NCBI GenBank assembly: GCA_023146255.1
Contig: JAGLCJ010000005.1
Location: 1 to 64,000 of the forward strand
Reading direction: 5' to 3'
DNA length: 64,000 bases
Origin: Alcanivoracaceae bacterium
GTDB lineage: Bacteria > Pseudomonadota > Gammaproteobacteria > Pseudomonadales > Alcanivoracaceae
The notes beneath the pieces were generated by a model that had not been told where the DNA came from, searched no databases, and worked only from the letters and a program-made list of their open reading frames with translations. The stretch's first letter is position 1, and every line of letters begins with the position of its first letter. Shown in pieces: positions 9,341 through 18,453 of this stretch. The translations under genes and the position numbers were made by a program.

Positions 9341-10093
9341 GGGCATGCCCAGATAACGATCAATAATTGCCTGCAGCCGGCCGCTTGCTTTCATGGCGCG
9401 CAGGCCGGCATTGAAATGATCGCGAATATCCTTGTCGATAAACGCAGCGTAGCGCGGGGCGGGCGGGAACAGGTTGTGAATCCGGTAGTTGCCGCCGATC
9501 TCGCCGTTGCTACGTAACTGGTTGTGGAAATACTCGAAAATTCGCTGTTCCATGATAATAACGTCGGCTCGACCGCGGAACAGCATCAGGACCTGAGAGC
9601 GCTGATTGCTGACTTCGGGGAAATCGTGGCCATCACTGATCAGCGTCGCGAATTCCGGGCCAAGGAATTTGGGCGCATTCTGGAATACCACCACGCGCAG
9701 ATCATTGAGGGCAGCAAGAGAGTCGATTTCACGAGGGAAGTCCTGCAGTGTGATGGCGACGTTGTGATAGTCAATCACCGCATCACTGTAAAAAACATTC
9801 TGCAGACTGTCGGCGGCCAGGTTGTAAACGCCATCGACCTTTCGTTCCTCAATCATGTGTTCGACACGCCGGTTCGGCGCGTAAACAAATTCAATCTGAT
9901 GGCCGCGTGGCAGCAGCGCTTCCTGCAGTATCTCGACAACAATACCGCGATGCTGGTCGGTAATGACGTAAGGCGGGATGGATGAGGAAGTGGCGATCAC
10001 CAGATCGCGGCCGATGGCGGGCATGGCCAGCAGTATCAGGCTGGCTAGCACGGCCCGGCATGACAGGCTGCTGACTGGCCGCCACTTAATCAT
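9326..10093 (-). CDS. Periplasmic solute-binding protein, SBP_bac_3 type
   Basis: 255 aa. A signal peptide (VLASLILLAMPAIG) precedes the mature protein starting RDLVIATSSSIPPYV, the usual beginning of family-3 amino-acid-binding folds. Later GIVVEILQEALL, RADVIIMEQRIFEYF and the C-terminal ASGRLQAIIDRYLG also fit. No permease or ATPase is adjacent, so it is either an orphan sensor or works with a remote transporter. ATG 10093 overlaps the end of the upstream transglycosylase gene by eight bases, so the two are cotranscribed. Its stop overlaps the convergent membrane-protein gene by 15 bases. Confidence 0.85.
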   Translation of the reverse strand: MIKWRPVSSLSCRAVLASLILLAMPAIGRDLVIATSSSIPPYVITDQHRGIVVEILQEALLPRGHQIEFVYAPNRRVEHMIEERKVDGVYNLAADSLQNVFYSDAVIDYHNVAITLQDFPREIDSLAALNDLRVVVFQNAPKFLGPEFATLISDGHDFPEVSNQRSQVLMLFRGRADVIIMEQRIFEYFHNQLRSNGEIGGNYRIHNLFPPAPRYAAFIDKDIRDHFNAGLRAMKASGRLQAIIDRYLGMPSESE

Positions 10094-11291
10094 CGCCGAG
10101 CACACCCAGTTCGGTGAGAATCGTTTTGCTGACAAAGCCATCCGCCACCTGTTGTCGGGACTTCTGGTAACGGCTGATGGCAGCGCGGGTGCCCGGGCCC
10201 AGTACGCCATCCGGTTCGCCGGCGGTAAAGCCCCTGTCATTCAGCGCGGTTTGCAGGGTCATGACCTGATCGCGGCTCAGTCGTGGAGCCTGCACCGGCT
10301 GCCGCTTCAGTGAGCCAGCGCCGTTGATGCGGTCGGCCAGATGCCCCACTGCCAGCGCGTAGGCTTCGGCCCGATTCCAGCGCATGATCACATGAAAATT
10401 GTCATAGACCAGAAACGCCGGCCCTTGGTGTCCGGTGGGCACCAGCAAGGCCGCCGTCATGTCCGCATCAGGCAGTTTCGCTCCGCTGGTCTGGCGTACG
10501 CCCAGTGACTGCCACTGTTGCAGTGGCAAGCTGTTCGCCAGTCCGGCTTTTTCAAATGGAAAGTTTTTCGGCAGGCTGACTTCACGGCCCCAGCGTTGCT
10601 CCTTCTGCCAACCGATACCACGGAGGAAATTGGCTGCCGAAGCGAGCGCATCCGGCAGGCTACCCCACAGATCGCGTTTGCCATCACCGTCATAGTCAAT
10701 CGCATAACGGAGGAAAACTGAAGGCATGAACTGGGTGTGGCCCATCGCGCCGGCCCAGGATCCCTGCATTTTTTCCGCGGTGATAGAGCCTTCATCAATG
10801 ATCTTCAGGGCGTTGATCAGCTCGCCAGTAAAGTAGTCGCTGCGGCGCGGGTCGCAGGCCAGAGTGGCAAGCGAATCAAGAATCGGCATTTTGCCAAAGA
10901 AGCCGCCAAAGTTGGTCTCAAGGCCCCAGAACGCGACCAGATACTGTGCCGGCACGCCAAATTCCCGACTGATCCGGTTCAGCAGCTGCTGGTGTTCTTT
11001 CAGCAGGGCGCGGCCACGCACGATTCGGTCCTCCGTCACCCTTCGCTCGAAATAGGTGGCGAAACTTTCACTGAACTCCGGTTGCTTGCGATCAAGTTCA
11101 ATGACCCGGGCAACATAGTTCACGCTGGCCAGATCACGTTCGATCACAGCAGCGCTGATGCCGCGTTCTGATGCCGTATCTTTCAGGCGTACCACGCATT
11201 CAGCAAATTCCGGCGGATTCGATGCTGGTTCGTCAGCAAGAACTAGAGCGGGGGAGAGCACTGCGGCAAGCAGTAACGTCCGGGAAAGCAT
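10086..11291 (-). CDS. Lytic murein transglycosylase, MltB-like with peptidoglycan-binding domain
   Basis: 401 aa. The signal peptide (LLLAAVLSPALVLA) shows export. The SLT_2 catalytic domain has FWGLETNFGGFFGK with the catalytic Glu, QGSWAGAMGHTQFMPS and YAIDYDGDGKRDLW. The C-terminal 60 residues are a PG_binding_1 domain (LQTALNDRGFTAGEPDGVLG). It cleaves peptidoglycan glycan strands to 1,6-anhydromuramyl products. The start at 11291 has GGAG seven bases upstream; no lipobox is seen, so this form is probably soluble or periplasmic. The downstream solute-binding protein gene overlaps its stop. Confidence 0.92.
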   Translation of the reverse strand: MLSRTLLLAAVLSPALVLADEPASNPPEFAECVVRLKDTASERGISAAVIERDLASVNYVARVIELDRKQPEFSESFATYFERRVTEDRIVRGRALLKEHQQLLNRISREFGVPAQYLVAFWGLETNFGGFFGKMPILDSLATLACDPRRSDYFTGELINALKIIDEGSITAEKMQGSWAGAMGHTQFMPSVFLRYAIDYDGDGKRDLWGSLPDALASAANFLRGIGWQKEQRWGREVSLPKNFPFEKAGLANSLPLQQWQSLGVRQTSGAKLPDADMTAALLVPTGHQGPAFLVYDNFHVIMRWNRAEAYALAVGHLADRINGAGSLKRQPVQAPRLSRDQVMTLQTALNDRGFTAGEPDGVLGPGTRAAISRYQKSRQQVADGFVSKTILTELGVLGDD

Positions 11292-11350
11292 TCTGACTCC
11301 GGGCAGGGGGTTGATGGCAGGTTGGAGCCTGTCAAAACGTAACAGTTCCG

Positions 11351-12364
11351 TCAATTGCCTGGATCCGTGTGAAAACGGCTGGGCGGCACGCCATGGTGAC
11401 GGCGGAACGCGCGGGTGAAATTGGCGGAGTCACCATAACCCAGCGCATGGGCAATGTCAGTTATCGACCAGCCCCTTTGCAGCAGTTGTTCGGCCTTGGT
11501 CATGCGTGCCTGATTGAGCAGGTCGCGGAAACGTCTGCCTTCGCCCTCAAGGCGTCGATGCAGGGTTCGGGATGACAGCTGCAGTTGTGTTGCCAGTTGT
11601 TCGAGCGTTGGCATGCTGTCATCAGTCTGCAGGAGCTGCTGATAAAGGCGCTCGGCAAAGCTGGTCCTGTCACGCAGCTGCGTCAGCTCACGCTCGCAAC
11701 GCTGTATGGCAAGTTGATGTGCGCGGGCATCGGCCAGCGCGAATGGGGTTTCCAGCACCGTGCCGGGGAGTTGGATACAGTATCTGCCGGTATTGAAACG
11801 CACCCCGTCTCGCAGTTCTGTCAGGCCGTCCAGCAGGGCCTGATCTTCGTCGCCGGGCAGATCCAGTTGCAGGCCGCCGGCTTTCGGGCCGAGCAGAAAG
11901 CCCGCCATCAGGGCAATGCTGCTGAACAGGGTCTGGATAACAAACTGTTCACAGCGTTCGCTGAGATCCGGCAGTGGCTGCACATGGACGCAGGCCACCG
12001 TGGCGCCTTCCTCCAGTTGCAGACTGACCAGTTCGGTAATCAGCGGGAAATAGCGCACTGCCACTTGCAGTGCGGCACGAGCGTTGGCCGCAGTCAGGCC
12101 GGCGAAGCCGGCACTGCCATGGGCACTGATGTTAAGCCGTCGGCCGAGTCGAAGACCCGGCATCGGGTCGCCGCTCAGGCGGATGGCGTTGGCGAGAAAG
12201 CGGTCCTGATCATCGGCGCTGACGAAGCCGCCAACATCATCAAGCACCGCCTGGGTGATACCGGTGCCGTCCAGCAAGGCGCCCGCGGCCACGCCCTGTT
12301 CTGCCAGCATTTGCTGGACTCCGGCGAGGTAACGGCTGGCGGTGAGGGGGGCGGCAATAGTCAT
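11351..12364 (-). CDS. AraC-family regulator divergent from alkB
   Basis: 337 aa. The PF12625-type N-terminal domain (NISAHGSAGFAGLTAANARA is a typical segment) is followed by an AraC HTH: LQLSSRTLHRRLEGEG and LGYGDSANFTRAFRRHHG. The gene is divergent from the alkane monooxygenase gene with about 120 bases between starts, including a set of inverted repeats. It is a strong candidate for the alkB regulator, probably responding to an alkane or its oxidation product. That role is inferred from position. The lytic transglycosylase gene lies 60 bases downstream on the same strand and may be read through. Confidence 0.87.
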   Translation of the reverse strand: MTIAAPLTASRYLAGVQQMLAEQGVAAGALLDGTGITQAVLDDVGGFVSADDQDRFLANAIRLSGDPMPGLRLGRRLNISAHGSAGFAGLTAANARAALQVAVRYFPLITELVSLQLEEGATVACVHVQPLPDLSERCEQFVIQTLFSSIALMAGFLLGPKAGGLQLDLPGDEDQALLDGLTELRDGVRFNTGRYCIQLPGTVLETPFALADARAHQLAIQRCERELTQLRDRTSFAERLYQQLLQTDDSMPTLEQLATQLQLSSRTLHRRLEGEGRRFRDLLNQARMTKAEQLLQRGWSITDIAHALGYGDSANFTRAFRRHHGVPPSRFHTDPGN

Positions 12365-12388
12365 GGCGACACGCTACCTTAAAACCGC

Positions 12389-12414
12389 CTGTCTGAAAAT
12401 GACAGATTGCTGTC
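12389..12414. promoter_or_regulatory. CTGTC/GACAG inverted repeats upstream of alkB
   Basis: CTGTC (12389-12393), GACAG (12401-12405) and CTGTC (12410-12414) form two overlapping inverted repeats, with spacers of seven and four bases, between the divergent AraC gene and alkB. They could be the operator of the alkB regulator. No clean -35/-10 pair was identified. Confidence 0.35.
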
Positions 12415-12482
12415 GGGCCCGGACCTGCGCCGGCAGTACCGTTTGCGGCACAGTCATGGCATTGCAGCTGCTCTGGAGCCCG

Positions 12483-13643
12483 ATGATGTTTGCCCGCTTG
12501 CCCCCGAACCTGATGATTGCCCTGAAGTCCGTATTGTATCTGCTGGTGTTTCTGGTGGCCTGGCTGCCGTACAACGCCTGGCAGAACATGCAGGAAAGCG
12601 GCCAGTACAACCTCTATGCCTGGTGGCCACTATTCCTGATCTTTGTCGCTCTGCCGATTGTTGATCACCTGCTTGGTCAGGACCCGGCTAACCCCAGCGA
12701 TGAACAGGTCGAGCGTATGTCAAAGCAGTGGTGGTACTCACTGCTGACGGTGATGGTAGTGCCGGTGCAGTTTGTGGTGCTGGCGTTTGGCGCCTGGGTG
12801 TTTGTTGAGGCGCAACAACAGTTCAGTCTGCTGGGCCAGATAGGCTGGATTCTGTCGTGCGGCATTGTCAGCGCCATTCTGGCGATCAACGTTGGCCATG
12901 AACTGATCCACAAGCGCAACAAAATTGAAAACTGGGGCGGTGGCTTGCTGTACGCCTCGGTTTGCTACGCCGGATTCAAGGTGGAACATGTTCGTGGTCA
13001 CCATGTCACTGTATCGACCCCGGAAGATGCCTCGTCATCGCGTTATGGTCAAAGCCTGTATCAGTTTCTGCCGCATGCCTACAAACACAATTTCCTTAAT
13101 GCCTGGAAGCTGGAATCCGAACGGCTGCGACGCAAGGGATTGCCGGCATGGCACTGGCGCAATGAGCTGATCTGGTGGAATGCCATCAGTGTTTTGCTGA
13201 TGCTGGCTTTTACCGTGGCATTCGGCTGGCTGGGTCTGGTGTTCTATCTTGGCGTCAGCTGGATGAGTTTTACCACCCTGGAGATCATCAACTACGTCGA
13301 GCATTACGGCCTGCATCGGCGTCTGCTTGAGAATGGCAAGTACGAGCGCACCACGCCCGCTCACTCCTGGAACAGCAATTACCTGTTAACCAATATGGGG
13401 CTGTTCCACCTGCAGCGTCATTCCGATCATCATGCTTTTCCGAATCGTCGTTATCAGGTTCTGCGCCACTATGATGAATCGCCACAGTTGCCAACCGGCT
13501 ACGCCGGCATGTATGTGCTGGCACTGTTTCCGCCGCTCTGGTTCCGGGTGATGAATCCCCGGGTAGAGGCCTATTACAAAGGTGAGGAATGGCAGCTGTC
13601 AGCAAAGCAGTTTGAACAGGCGGCCAAGGCTCACACTGCGTGA
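12483..13643 (+). CDS. alkB: Alkane 1-monooxygenase (AlkB-type integral-membrane di-iron hydroxylase)
   Basis: 386 aa membrane enzyme that hydroxylates terminal carbons of n-alkanes using electrons from rubredoxin. All diagnostic histidine motifs are present: HELIHKRN, EHVRGHHVTVSTPEDA, LQRHSDHHAFPNRRYQ and NYVEHYGL. Six or so hydrophobic helices surround them. The frame is open to 12342, but ATG 12483 has GGAG seven bases upstream and gives the usual AlkB N-terminus (MMFARLPPNLMIALK). No rubredoxin or rubredoxin reductase gene is adjacent, so those must be encoded elsewhere. The likely regulator is the divergent AraC gene. Confidence 0.96.
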   Translation: MMFARLPPNLMIALKSVLYLLVFLVAWLPYNAWQNMQESGQYNLYAWWPLFLIFVALPIVDHLLGQDPANPSDEQVERMSKQWWYSLLTVMVVPVQFVVLAFGAWVFVEAQQQFSLLGQIGWILSCGIVSAILAINVGHELIHKRNKIENWGGGLLYASVCYAGFKVEHVRGHHVTVSTPEDASSSRYGQSLYQFLPHAYKHNFLNAWKLESERLRRKGLPAWHWRNELIWWNAISVLLMLAFTVAFGWLGLVFYLGVSWMSFTTLEIINYVEHYGLHRRLLENGKYERTTPAHSWNSNYLLTNMGLFHLQRHSDHHAFPNRRYQVLRHYDESPQLPTGYAGMYVLALFPPLWFRVMNPRVEAYYKGEEWQLSAKQFEQAAKAHTA

Positions 13644-14651
13644 TCAGCCGTGATTGATTCTGCCAAAGCGTTCCCGATACTGTTTCGGGGACGCATCCAC
13701 CTCCTTCTTGAACAATCTGCGGAATGAACTGACGTCGTTGTAGCCGACATTGGTCATGATCTTCTCCAGCGAAAGGTCAGTTTGAGCAAGCTGCTGCTTG
13801 GCAAGGTCAATACGCATCTTCTGAAGATAATGTCCTGGCGGCATGCCGGTGACGTCACGGAAGCGGCGAACGAAGGTGCGCTCGCTCATCGCCGCAAGGT
13901 TGGCCAGATCGGCAATGCTGATGTCATGACTGACCTGTTCGCGCATGAAATGAATGGCGCGTTCAATCGCATCATCCCGGCCAGAGGTCAGATGTTCGGC
14001 ACGCAGGTAGGGCGCCTGACTGGCCTGTTGCGGATCAACCAGCATGATCGCCGCACAGGCGTTGGCCACTTCATGGCTGATGTAGCGACGAATTAACACC
14101 AGACAGACGTGCATCCATGATGATGCCGAGCCACCACAAATCAGATTGGCGTCTTCCGTTACCACCTCACGGGGATGCAGATCCACGGCCGGGTAGCGAC
14201 GGCGAAAGGTTTTCGTCAGCCACCAGCTGGTGGTGGCAACGTGGCCATCAAGCAATCCCGCTTCTGCCAGCACAAATGCGCCGCTACAAATTCCGCACAG
14301 CACCTTGCCATCTGCATGTCTTGCTTTCAGCCAGCCGAGATAACCGTCCGGCATGTTCGAGACGAAATTGCTGACATCCCGGCCGTTGCGGTGATTGAAG
14401 CCGGGGATGATGATGATTTCTGCCTCTCTGGCCAGTTGGTAGTTGCCTTCCACCGGCAGCATGAAGCCGGCGGAGCTGCGTACCGGCTTGCCATCCACCG
14501 ACACCACCGTCCAGCTGAACCGCTGGTGTGGCGGCAAGCCGAGGATATCTGCCTGAATATTGGCGATATTAAAGGCTTCCAGTGGCCCGGTGACGCCCGT
14601 GGCCAGAATGTCATCAACGGCGAAAACGGTCACATTTGGCATTTTCCGCAC
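13644..14651 (-). CDS. GlxA-family regulator (DJ-1/PfpI domain plus AraC HTH)
   Basis: 335 aa. The N-terminal class I glutamine amidotransferase-like (DJ-1/PfpI) domain runs to about residue 190 and has IIIPGFNHRNG and GICSGAFVLAEAGLLDG with a nucleophile-elbow Cys. The C-terminal AraC HTH has LAAMSERTFVRRFRDVTG and VGYNDVSSFRRLFKKEV. GlxA-type proteins often control quaternary-amine or related catabolism, but the target is unknown here. Its stop abuts the alkB stop with no gap. The divergent neighbour is a small membrane protein. Confidence 0.88.
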   Translation of the reverse strand: MRKMPNVTVFAVDDILATGVTGPLEAFNIANIQADILGLPPHQRFSWTVVSVDGKPVRSSAGFMLPVEGNYQLAREAEIIIIPGFNHRNGRDVSNFVSNMPDGYLGWLKARHADGKVLCGICSGAFVLAEAGLLDGHVATTSWWLTKTFRRRYPAVDLHPREVVTEDANLICGGSASSWMHVCLVLIRRYISHEVANACAAIMLVDPQQASQAPYLRAEHLTSGRDDAIERAIHFMREQVSHDISIADLANLAAMSERTFVRRFRDVTGMPPGHYLQKMRIDLAKQQLAQTDLSLEKIMTNVGYNDVSSFRRLFKKEVDASPKQYRERFGRINHG

Positions 14652-14777
14652 CTTCTATGTGGCTGAAATGGCAATAACAATGTCAATAACGCCACTTACC
14701 CGCTCTCCTGTCAAGGCCTAATCTGGACTCGTCCTGCCACAACTGGCAGCCCTGCAAGGAACGATTGGAGGTGGACC

Positions 14778-15248
14778 ATGAATACCATGACGCTGTTTCC
14801 CTCACAGTATGTTGAAGAGGCTCCTGTGGCTCGTCCGGCAGCTCAGCTGGTGGTTGCCCCTCGCCCGGATGCCGGCCTGAATCATCGAACCACACCTATT
14901 CGCCGGGCACTGGCCGGTGCCGCTGTATATGCCCTGATCCATGCCGGCTTGATCGCCATGGGCATTGGTGCCGATCTGGCACCGGGTATCGGCATCCTTG
15001 GCCTGGCGATTCTCTTACTGGCACTGAGCATTGAGCGTTATGGCGCCGCCATGAGCGTGCTGGCCGCAGCTAACCTGGTTGTCACGGTGACACTGGTACA
15101 TCCGGAACTCGCGGTCATGCCACTGCTGGCAGCGGCATTGCAGCTGCTGATGGTGTTGGCGCTGGTTGTCTCTGAAGTTATTGCCAGCAATACCGCGGCC
15201 ATGACATTGCGTCGGGCGGATCTGGGTTTGCTGGAGGGCTCTGTCTGA
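14778..15248 (+). CDS. Small membrane protein, unknown
   Basis: 156 aa. A polar N-terminal 45 residues precedes three or four hydrophobic helices (ALAGAAVYALIHAGLIAMGI, GIGILGLAILLLALSI, AAALQLLMVLALVVSEVIA). The start has a strong GGAGGTGG ribosome-binding site. It is a monocistronic unit closed by a terminator. No family recognised. Confidence 0.7.
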   Translation: MNTMTLFPSQYVEEAPVARPAAQLVVAPRPDAGLNHRTTPIRRALAGAAVYALIHAGLIAMGIGADLAPGIGILGLAILLLALSIERYGAAMSVLAAANLVVTVTLVHPELAVMPLLAAALQLLMVLALVVSEVIASNTAAMTLRRADLGLLEGSV

Positions 15249-15273
15249 TGCTGTGCTGATTCTCCGTCCCTGT

Positions 15274-15298
15274 GGCCACCTTCTGGTGGCCTTTTTTT
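15274..15298 (+). terminator. Rho-independent terminator
   Basis: GGCCACC (15274-15280), TTCT and GGTGGCC (15285-15291) are followed by seven T residues, downstream of the small membrane protein gene. Confidence 0.92.
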
Positions 15299-15391
15299 AA
15301 TCAGACGATTGCTCTTGACTGACATCAATATCCACATTCACGCCAGAGTTACCTTGAAGAGGTTGTAGTGGATGGGAATAGCGGGGTGATT

Positions 15392-15823
15392 ATGAGCATT
15401 GGTCGGATTCTATTGCTGTTTGTGCTGATCGGCAGCTGGCAGCTGGCCATGGCTGACCCACAGTGCCCGCAACCTCGCTTCACGGGCGCCGCGCCGGAGG
15501 ATTTTCTGAAAATGGAAAATCCTGTTCCGCTGAATCGTGCCGTACTGCGTGAAGCAAAAAAAATATATCTGGGCAAGGCAGAGGGGCAGGGATGTGCCAT
15601 CTGTCATGGCAGCAAGGGTGATGGTCGTGGCCCGCTGGCTGACAGCTTCGATCCACCGCCACGTAACTTTACATGTGCCAGAACTATCAATGATATTGCT
15701 GATGGCCAGCTGTTCTGGATTGTTCGTTATGGCTCACCGGATACGTCCATGCCGGGCCACCCGCAGTTACGTGATACGCAGATATGGCAGCTGGTACATT
15801 ACCTTCGTCATCTGGCGCGATAA
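15392..15823 (+). CDS. Periplasmic mono-heme cytochrome c
   Basis: 143 aa. A signal peptide (ILLLFVLIGSWQLAMA) is followed by one heme-binding motif, CAICH (Cys68, Cys71, His72), and a probable axial Met120 in SMPGHP. This is a class I cytochrome c domain of the PF13442 kind. It carries electrons in the periplasm; donor and acceptor are unknown and no oxidase or dehydrogenase gene is adjacent. ATG 15392 is preferred because a signal peptide starts there; the frame opens at GTG 15368. Confidence 0.88.
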   Translation: MSIGRILLLFVLIGSWQLAMADPQCPQPRFTGAAPEDFLKMENPVPLNRAVLREAKKIYLGKAEGQGCAICHGSKGDGRGPLADSFDPPPRNFTCARTINDIADGQLFWIVRYGSPDTSMPGHPQLRDTQIWQLVHYLRHLAR

Positions 15824-15831
15824 TCCGCGGG

Positions 15832-16521
15832 TTACTGCACCCGCATCAGTTGTTTCAGCAGTGTGAGCTGGCTGTCCAGTTCGAAACGAACATCTTTGAC
15901 CAGCACATCCAGAAGGGTGATGGCGTTGACAGCGGCATCTGAAGAAGAGGCACTGCGTAGTCTTGCCGCCATGCCCTGATTCAGTTTGCCGAGATTGCGG
16001 TAGGTGAGCTCCATGTCACTGAGGTCCACCGGGTCGGCCGGCCTGTCCTGATGGGTGAGGTAGCTGCGCAGCAGGAACAGTGATGATATCCGTACCAGCG
16101 TTTCGACATCCGTTGCCAGTGGCAGATGGAAGACGCCCATGGGTCGCAGGGGCAGGGTGTGCGGACAGGGGCTGAGTGCACAGACCAGCCCGAACAGCGA
16201 ACTCAGGGCCCGCTGAGTTGTGGTTTCGTCAAAAACATAACCACGCTGACCGACCTGAACCCGAAGAAATACCTTGTCGTGGGAAGTGCCGGTATTCCGT
16301 CCCGAGAACAGGTAGGCAAGATTGCGGGCTATCGGGCAGTACGTGACTTCATCTGCATGCAGCGGGCAGTGGCTGCATTGTTGATGCCCAAGCAGAGCCC
16401 ACGCCGGTGGAATGAAGTCATCATCTATCAAGATCTCCCCATTCTCCGCATCCAGCATGATGGCGATTTCTTCGCGCCGTCCATTCTGGAATGTCATTGA
16501 GTAGAGAATGTCAGGCTGCAT
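15832..16521 (-). CDS. Unknown protein with clustered cysteines, third gene of a two-component operon
   Basis: 229 aa. The N-terminal half has a Cys cluster, CSHCPLHADEVTYCPIARNL, that could bind metal. The C-terminal half is helical (VNAITLLDVLVKDVRFELDS). ATG 16521 overlaps the end of the histidine kinase gene by 11 bases, so it is translationally coupled. The longer open frame upstream is only antisense to the kinase. It lacks a signal peptide and is probably cytoplasmic. It may be an adaptor or output partner of the kinase and response regulator, which is inference from operon position. Family not recognised. Confidence 0.75.
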   Translation of the reverse strand: MQPDILYSMTFQNGRREEIAIMLDAENGEILIDDDFIPPAWALLGHQQCSHCPLHADEVTYCPIARNLAYLFSGRNTGTSHDKVFLRVQVGQRGYVFDETTTQRALSSLFGLVCALSPCPHTLPLRPMGVFHLPLATDVETLVRISSLFLLRSYLTHQDRPADPVDLSDMELTYRNLGKLNQGMAARLRSASSSDAAVNAITLLDVLVKDVRFELDSQLTLLKQLMRVQ

Positions 16522-17968
16522 GTGATCGTGATGCCTTGCCAAGCGGCAGAGAGATGGTGAAGGTGGTGCCCTGGCCTGGCTGGCTCTGCACACTGATTTC
16601 ACCGCCATGACGGCGAATGATGTCTTGAGAGATTGCAAGTCCCAGGCCTGTTCCTTCGCCGACAGCCTTGGTGGTAAAGAACGGTTCGAAGATGTTTTCC
16701 TGTACTTCCTCGCTGATACCGAGCCCGGTATCTTCAACCCGGATAATGCACTGATCCTGATCACAGAGCGTATGAATGTTGATGTCGCCACCCTCAGGCA
16801 TGGCCTGGGAGGCATTGACGATCAGGTTCAGGAATACCTGTGATAGCTGGGTTTCTGAGCCTTGCAATGCCGGGGTGCCGCCCTCATGGTTTCTGGATAT
16901 GCGGATCTTGCCTCTGGTTTCGTGCCGGGCCAGATTAAGTGAAAGGTCGATGCACTTGCTGATATCGACTTCGGTAAAGTTGTCTGGTCGTTCATTGGAA
17001 AAGCATTTCAGGTCGGTGATGATTTTCTGCACCCGATCAATTCCGTCGAATGTTTCCTCCATAAGAGAGGGGAAGTCATCGATTATCTCGCTGAGATGCT
17101 TGAGTGTGATGGGGCTTTCCGCAAGGCTATTAAGAATTTTCTCCATCTTGTCATCCGGAATGCGGCGGGCGAGGTCCATGATGACCGCTCGCATACTGGT
17201 TCCGTAGTTATGAATCTGGCGAATGTTGGCCATGACAAAGGCGATCGGGTTATTGATCTCATGGGCTATTCCAGCGGATATGACCCCCAGTGAAGCCATT
17301 TTTTCCGAGTTGAGAAGCATGCCCTCCATCTTGCTAATGGCTTCATCTTTCTTTCGGACTTCATTTATCAGATGTTGATTCTGTTTCTTGACCCCGGTTA
17401 TATCTGTGCCGAAATAGATATAGCCATTTTCTCCCGTGGTAATGAACCCGAGCGGGAAGGCGAAACAGTCGAGCCAGCGCACTCCGGATTTCAGTGAAAG
17501 ACATAACTCGCCATGCCATACCTTGTCAGGAGAGAGCTGCGAGCGGGTGGCATTCCAGGAATGGTGGATGTCTGCAATCTGGTGCTCAAAGCTGCCCGGC
17601 TTACCCACCAATGCTTTCTGGCTGGTGCCAGACAGAGCGGTAAAACGGTCATTACAGTAAGTGATTATGCCGTCCCCATCGGTGGTGATGACGCAGTATT
17701 CGTCAATGATCCGCGCCAGTGGACCGAGGGCATGACGGTTGAGATGATAGGCTTCAGCGCTGGCTTCAATCAGGTTTAGTCTGCCTGCGAATGCGCTGCT
17801 GGTAAGCGATGCGAACTCCGCCAGCCTTGCCTCCACGCTAATTGATGCCCGATAGGTTTTGTACAGGAAAAAAATGACCACCAGCATGACGATGATCGAG
17901 ACGAACAGATATATTCCTCCACCCTCGGCATTGATTAGTGGAGAGATAAGCTGGCTGATGTACTCCAT
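16511..17968 (-). CDS. Membrane-anchored PAS sensor histidine kinase
   Basis: 485 aa. One N-terminal transmembrane segment (IYLFVSIIVMLVVIFFLYKT) precedes a PAS domain at about residues 85-190 (VITTDGDGIITYCND). A HisKA region follows with GIAHEINNP (phosphoacceptor His), then an HATPase_c domain with N box FLNLIVNASQAM, DTGLGI, EPFFTTK and GEGTGLGLAI. It has very little periplasmic sequence, so sensing is probably through PAS. It is the middle gene of the operon: the response regulator gene is 17 bases upstream and the Cys-cluster protein gene overlaps its end. Confidence 0.93.
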   Translation of the reverse strand: MEYISQLISPLINAEGGGIYLFVSIIVMLVVIFFLYKTYRASISVEARLAEFASLTSSAFAGRLNLIEASAEAYHLNRHALGPLARIIDEYCVITTDGDGIITYCNDRFTALSGTSQKALVGKPGSFEHQIADIHHSWNATRSQLSPDKVWHGELCLSLKSGVRWLDCFAFPLGFITTGENGYIYFGTDITGVKKQNQHLINEVRKKDEAISKMEGMLLNSEKMASLGVISAGIAHEINNPIAFVMANIRQIHNYGTSMRAVIMDLARRIPDDKMEKILNSLAESPITLKHLSEIIDDFPSLMEETFDGIDRVQKIITDLKCFSNERPDNFTEVDISKCIDLSLNLARHETRGKIRISRNHEGGTPALQGSETQLSQVFLNLIVNASQAMPEGGDINIHTLCDQDQCIIRVEDTGLGISEEVQENIFEPFFTTKAVGEGTGLGLAISQDIIRRHGGEISVQSQPGQGTTFTISLPLGKASRSHAA

Positions 17969-17985
17969 TGAATTACCCGTGAAGT

Positions 17986-18453
17986 TCAGTGAGACATGGA
18001 GACACGGCGCTGCATCCGGTATTGCTCAAGCTCAGCCTGTTGATCGCGTATTTTCTCAGCAAGCATGCGATTTTCTACCAGCATATCCCGGTAGCGAAGA
18101 CCCTCGCGAATGCCGGCCATCAATGCCTCGTCATCCCACGGCTTGGCAAAAAACCGGAAGGCGCCCGCCTGATTAATGGCCTGCATCAGGGTGTCGATAT
18201 TGACCATGCCGGTCATTAGAATTCGACACGCATCGGGCTGGATATCCCTCAGCTCGGCGAGGAAGTCGATGCCGTTACAGCCTGGCATGTTGCAATCGGA
18301 TATGACGGCATCAAAGATGCAGGAGCGGGCGCGGCGCAGGGCATCTTCTGCACTGCTGTAGCATTCAATTTCCCAATCGGGTTCCCGGCGCAGGCTGCGG
18401 CTAAGCGCTTTGAGGATGTTCTCTTCGTCATCGACGATCATGATTCGGTGCAT
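17986..18453 (-). CDS. Single-domain response regulator with coiled tail
   Basis: 155 aa. It is a complete REC domain with acidic pocket Asp8/Asp9, phospho-acceptor Asp53 (ISDCNMPG), Thr81 and Lys104 (FFAKPWDD). A helical tail (LVENRMLAEKIRDQQAELEQ) follows. There is no DNA-binding or enzymatic output domain, as in stand-alone receivers preceding RpfG or kinase hybrids. AAAGGAG about ten bases before ATG 18453 supports the start. It is the first gene of the three-gene operon. Confidence 0.9.
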   Translation of the reverse strand: MHRIMIVDDEENILKALSRSLRREPDWEIECYSSAEDALRRARSCIFDAVISDCNMPGCNGIDFLAELRDIQPDACRILMTGMVNIDTLMQAINQAGAFRFFAKPWDDEALMAGIREGLRYRDMLVENRMLAEKIRDQQAELEQYRMQRRVSMSH

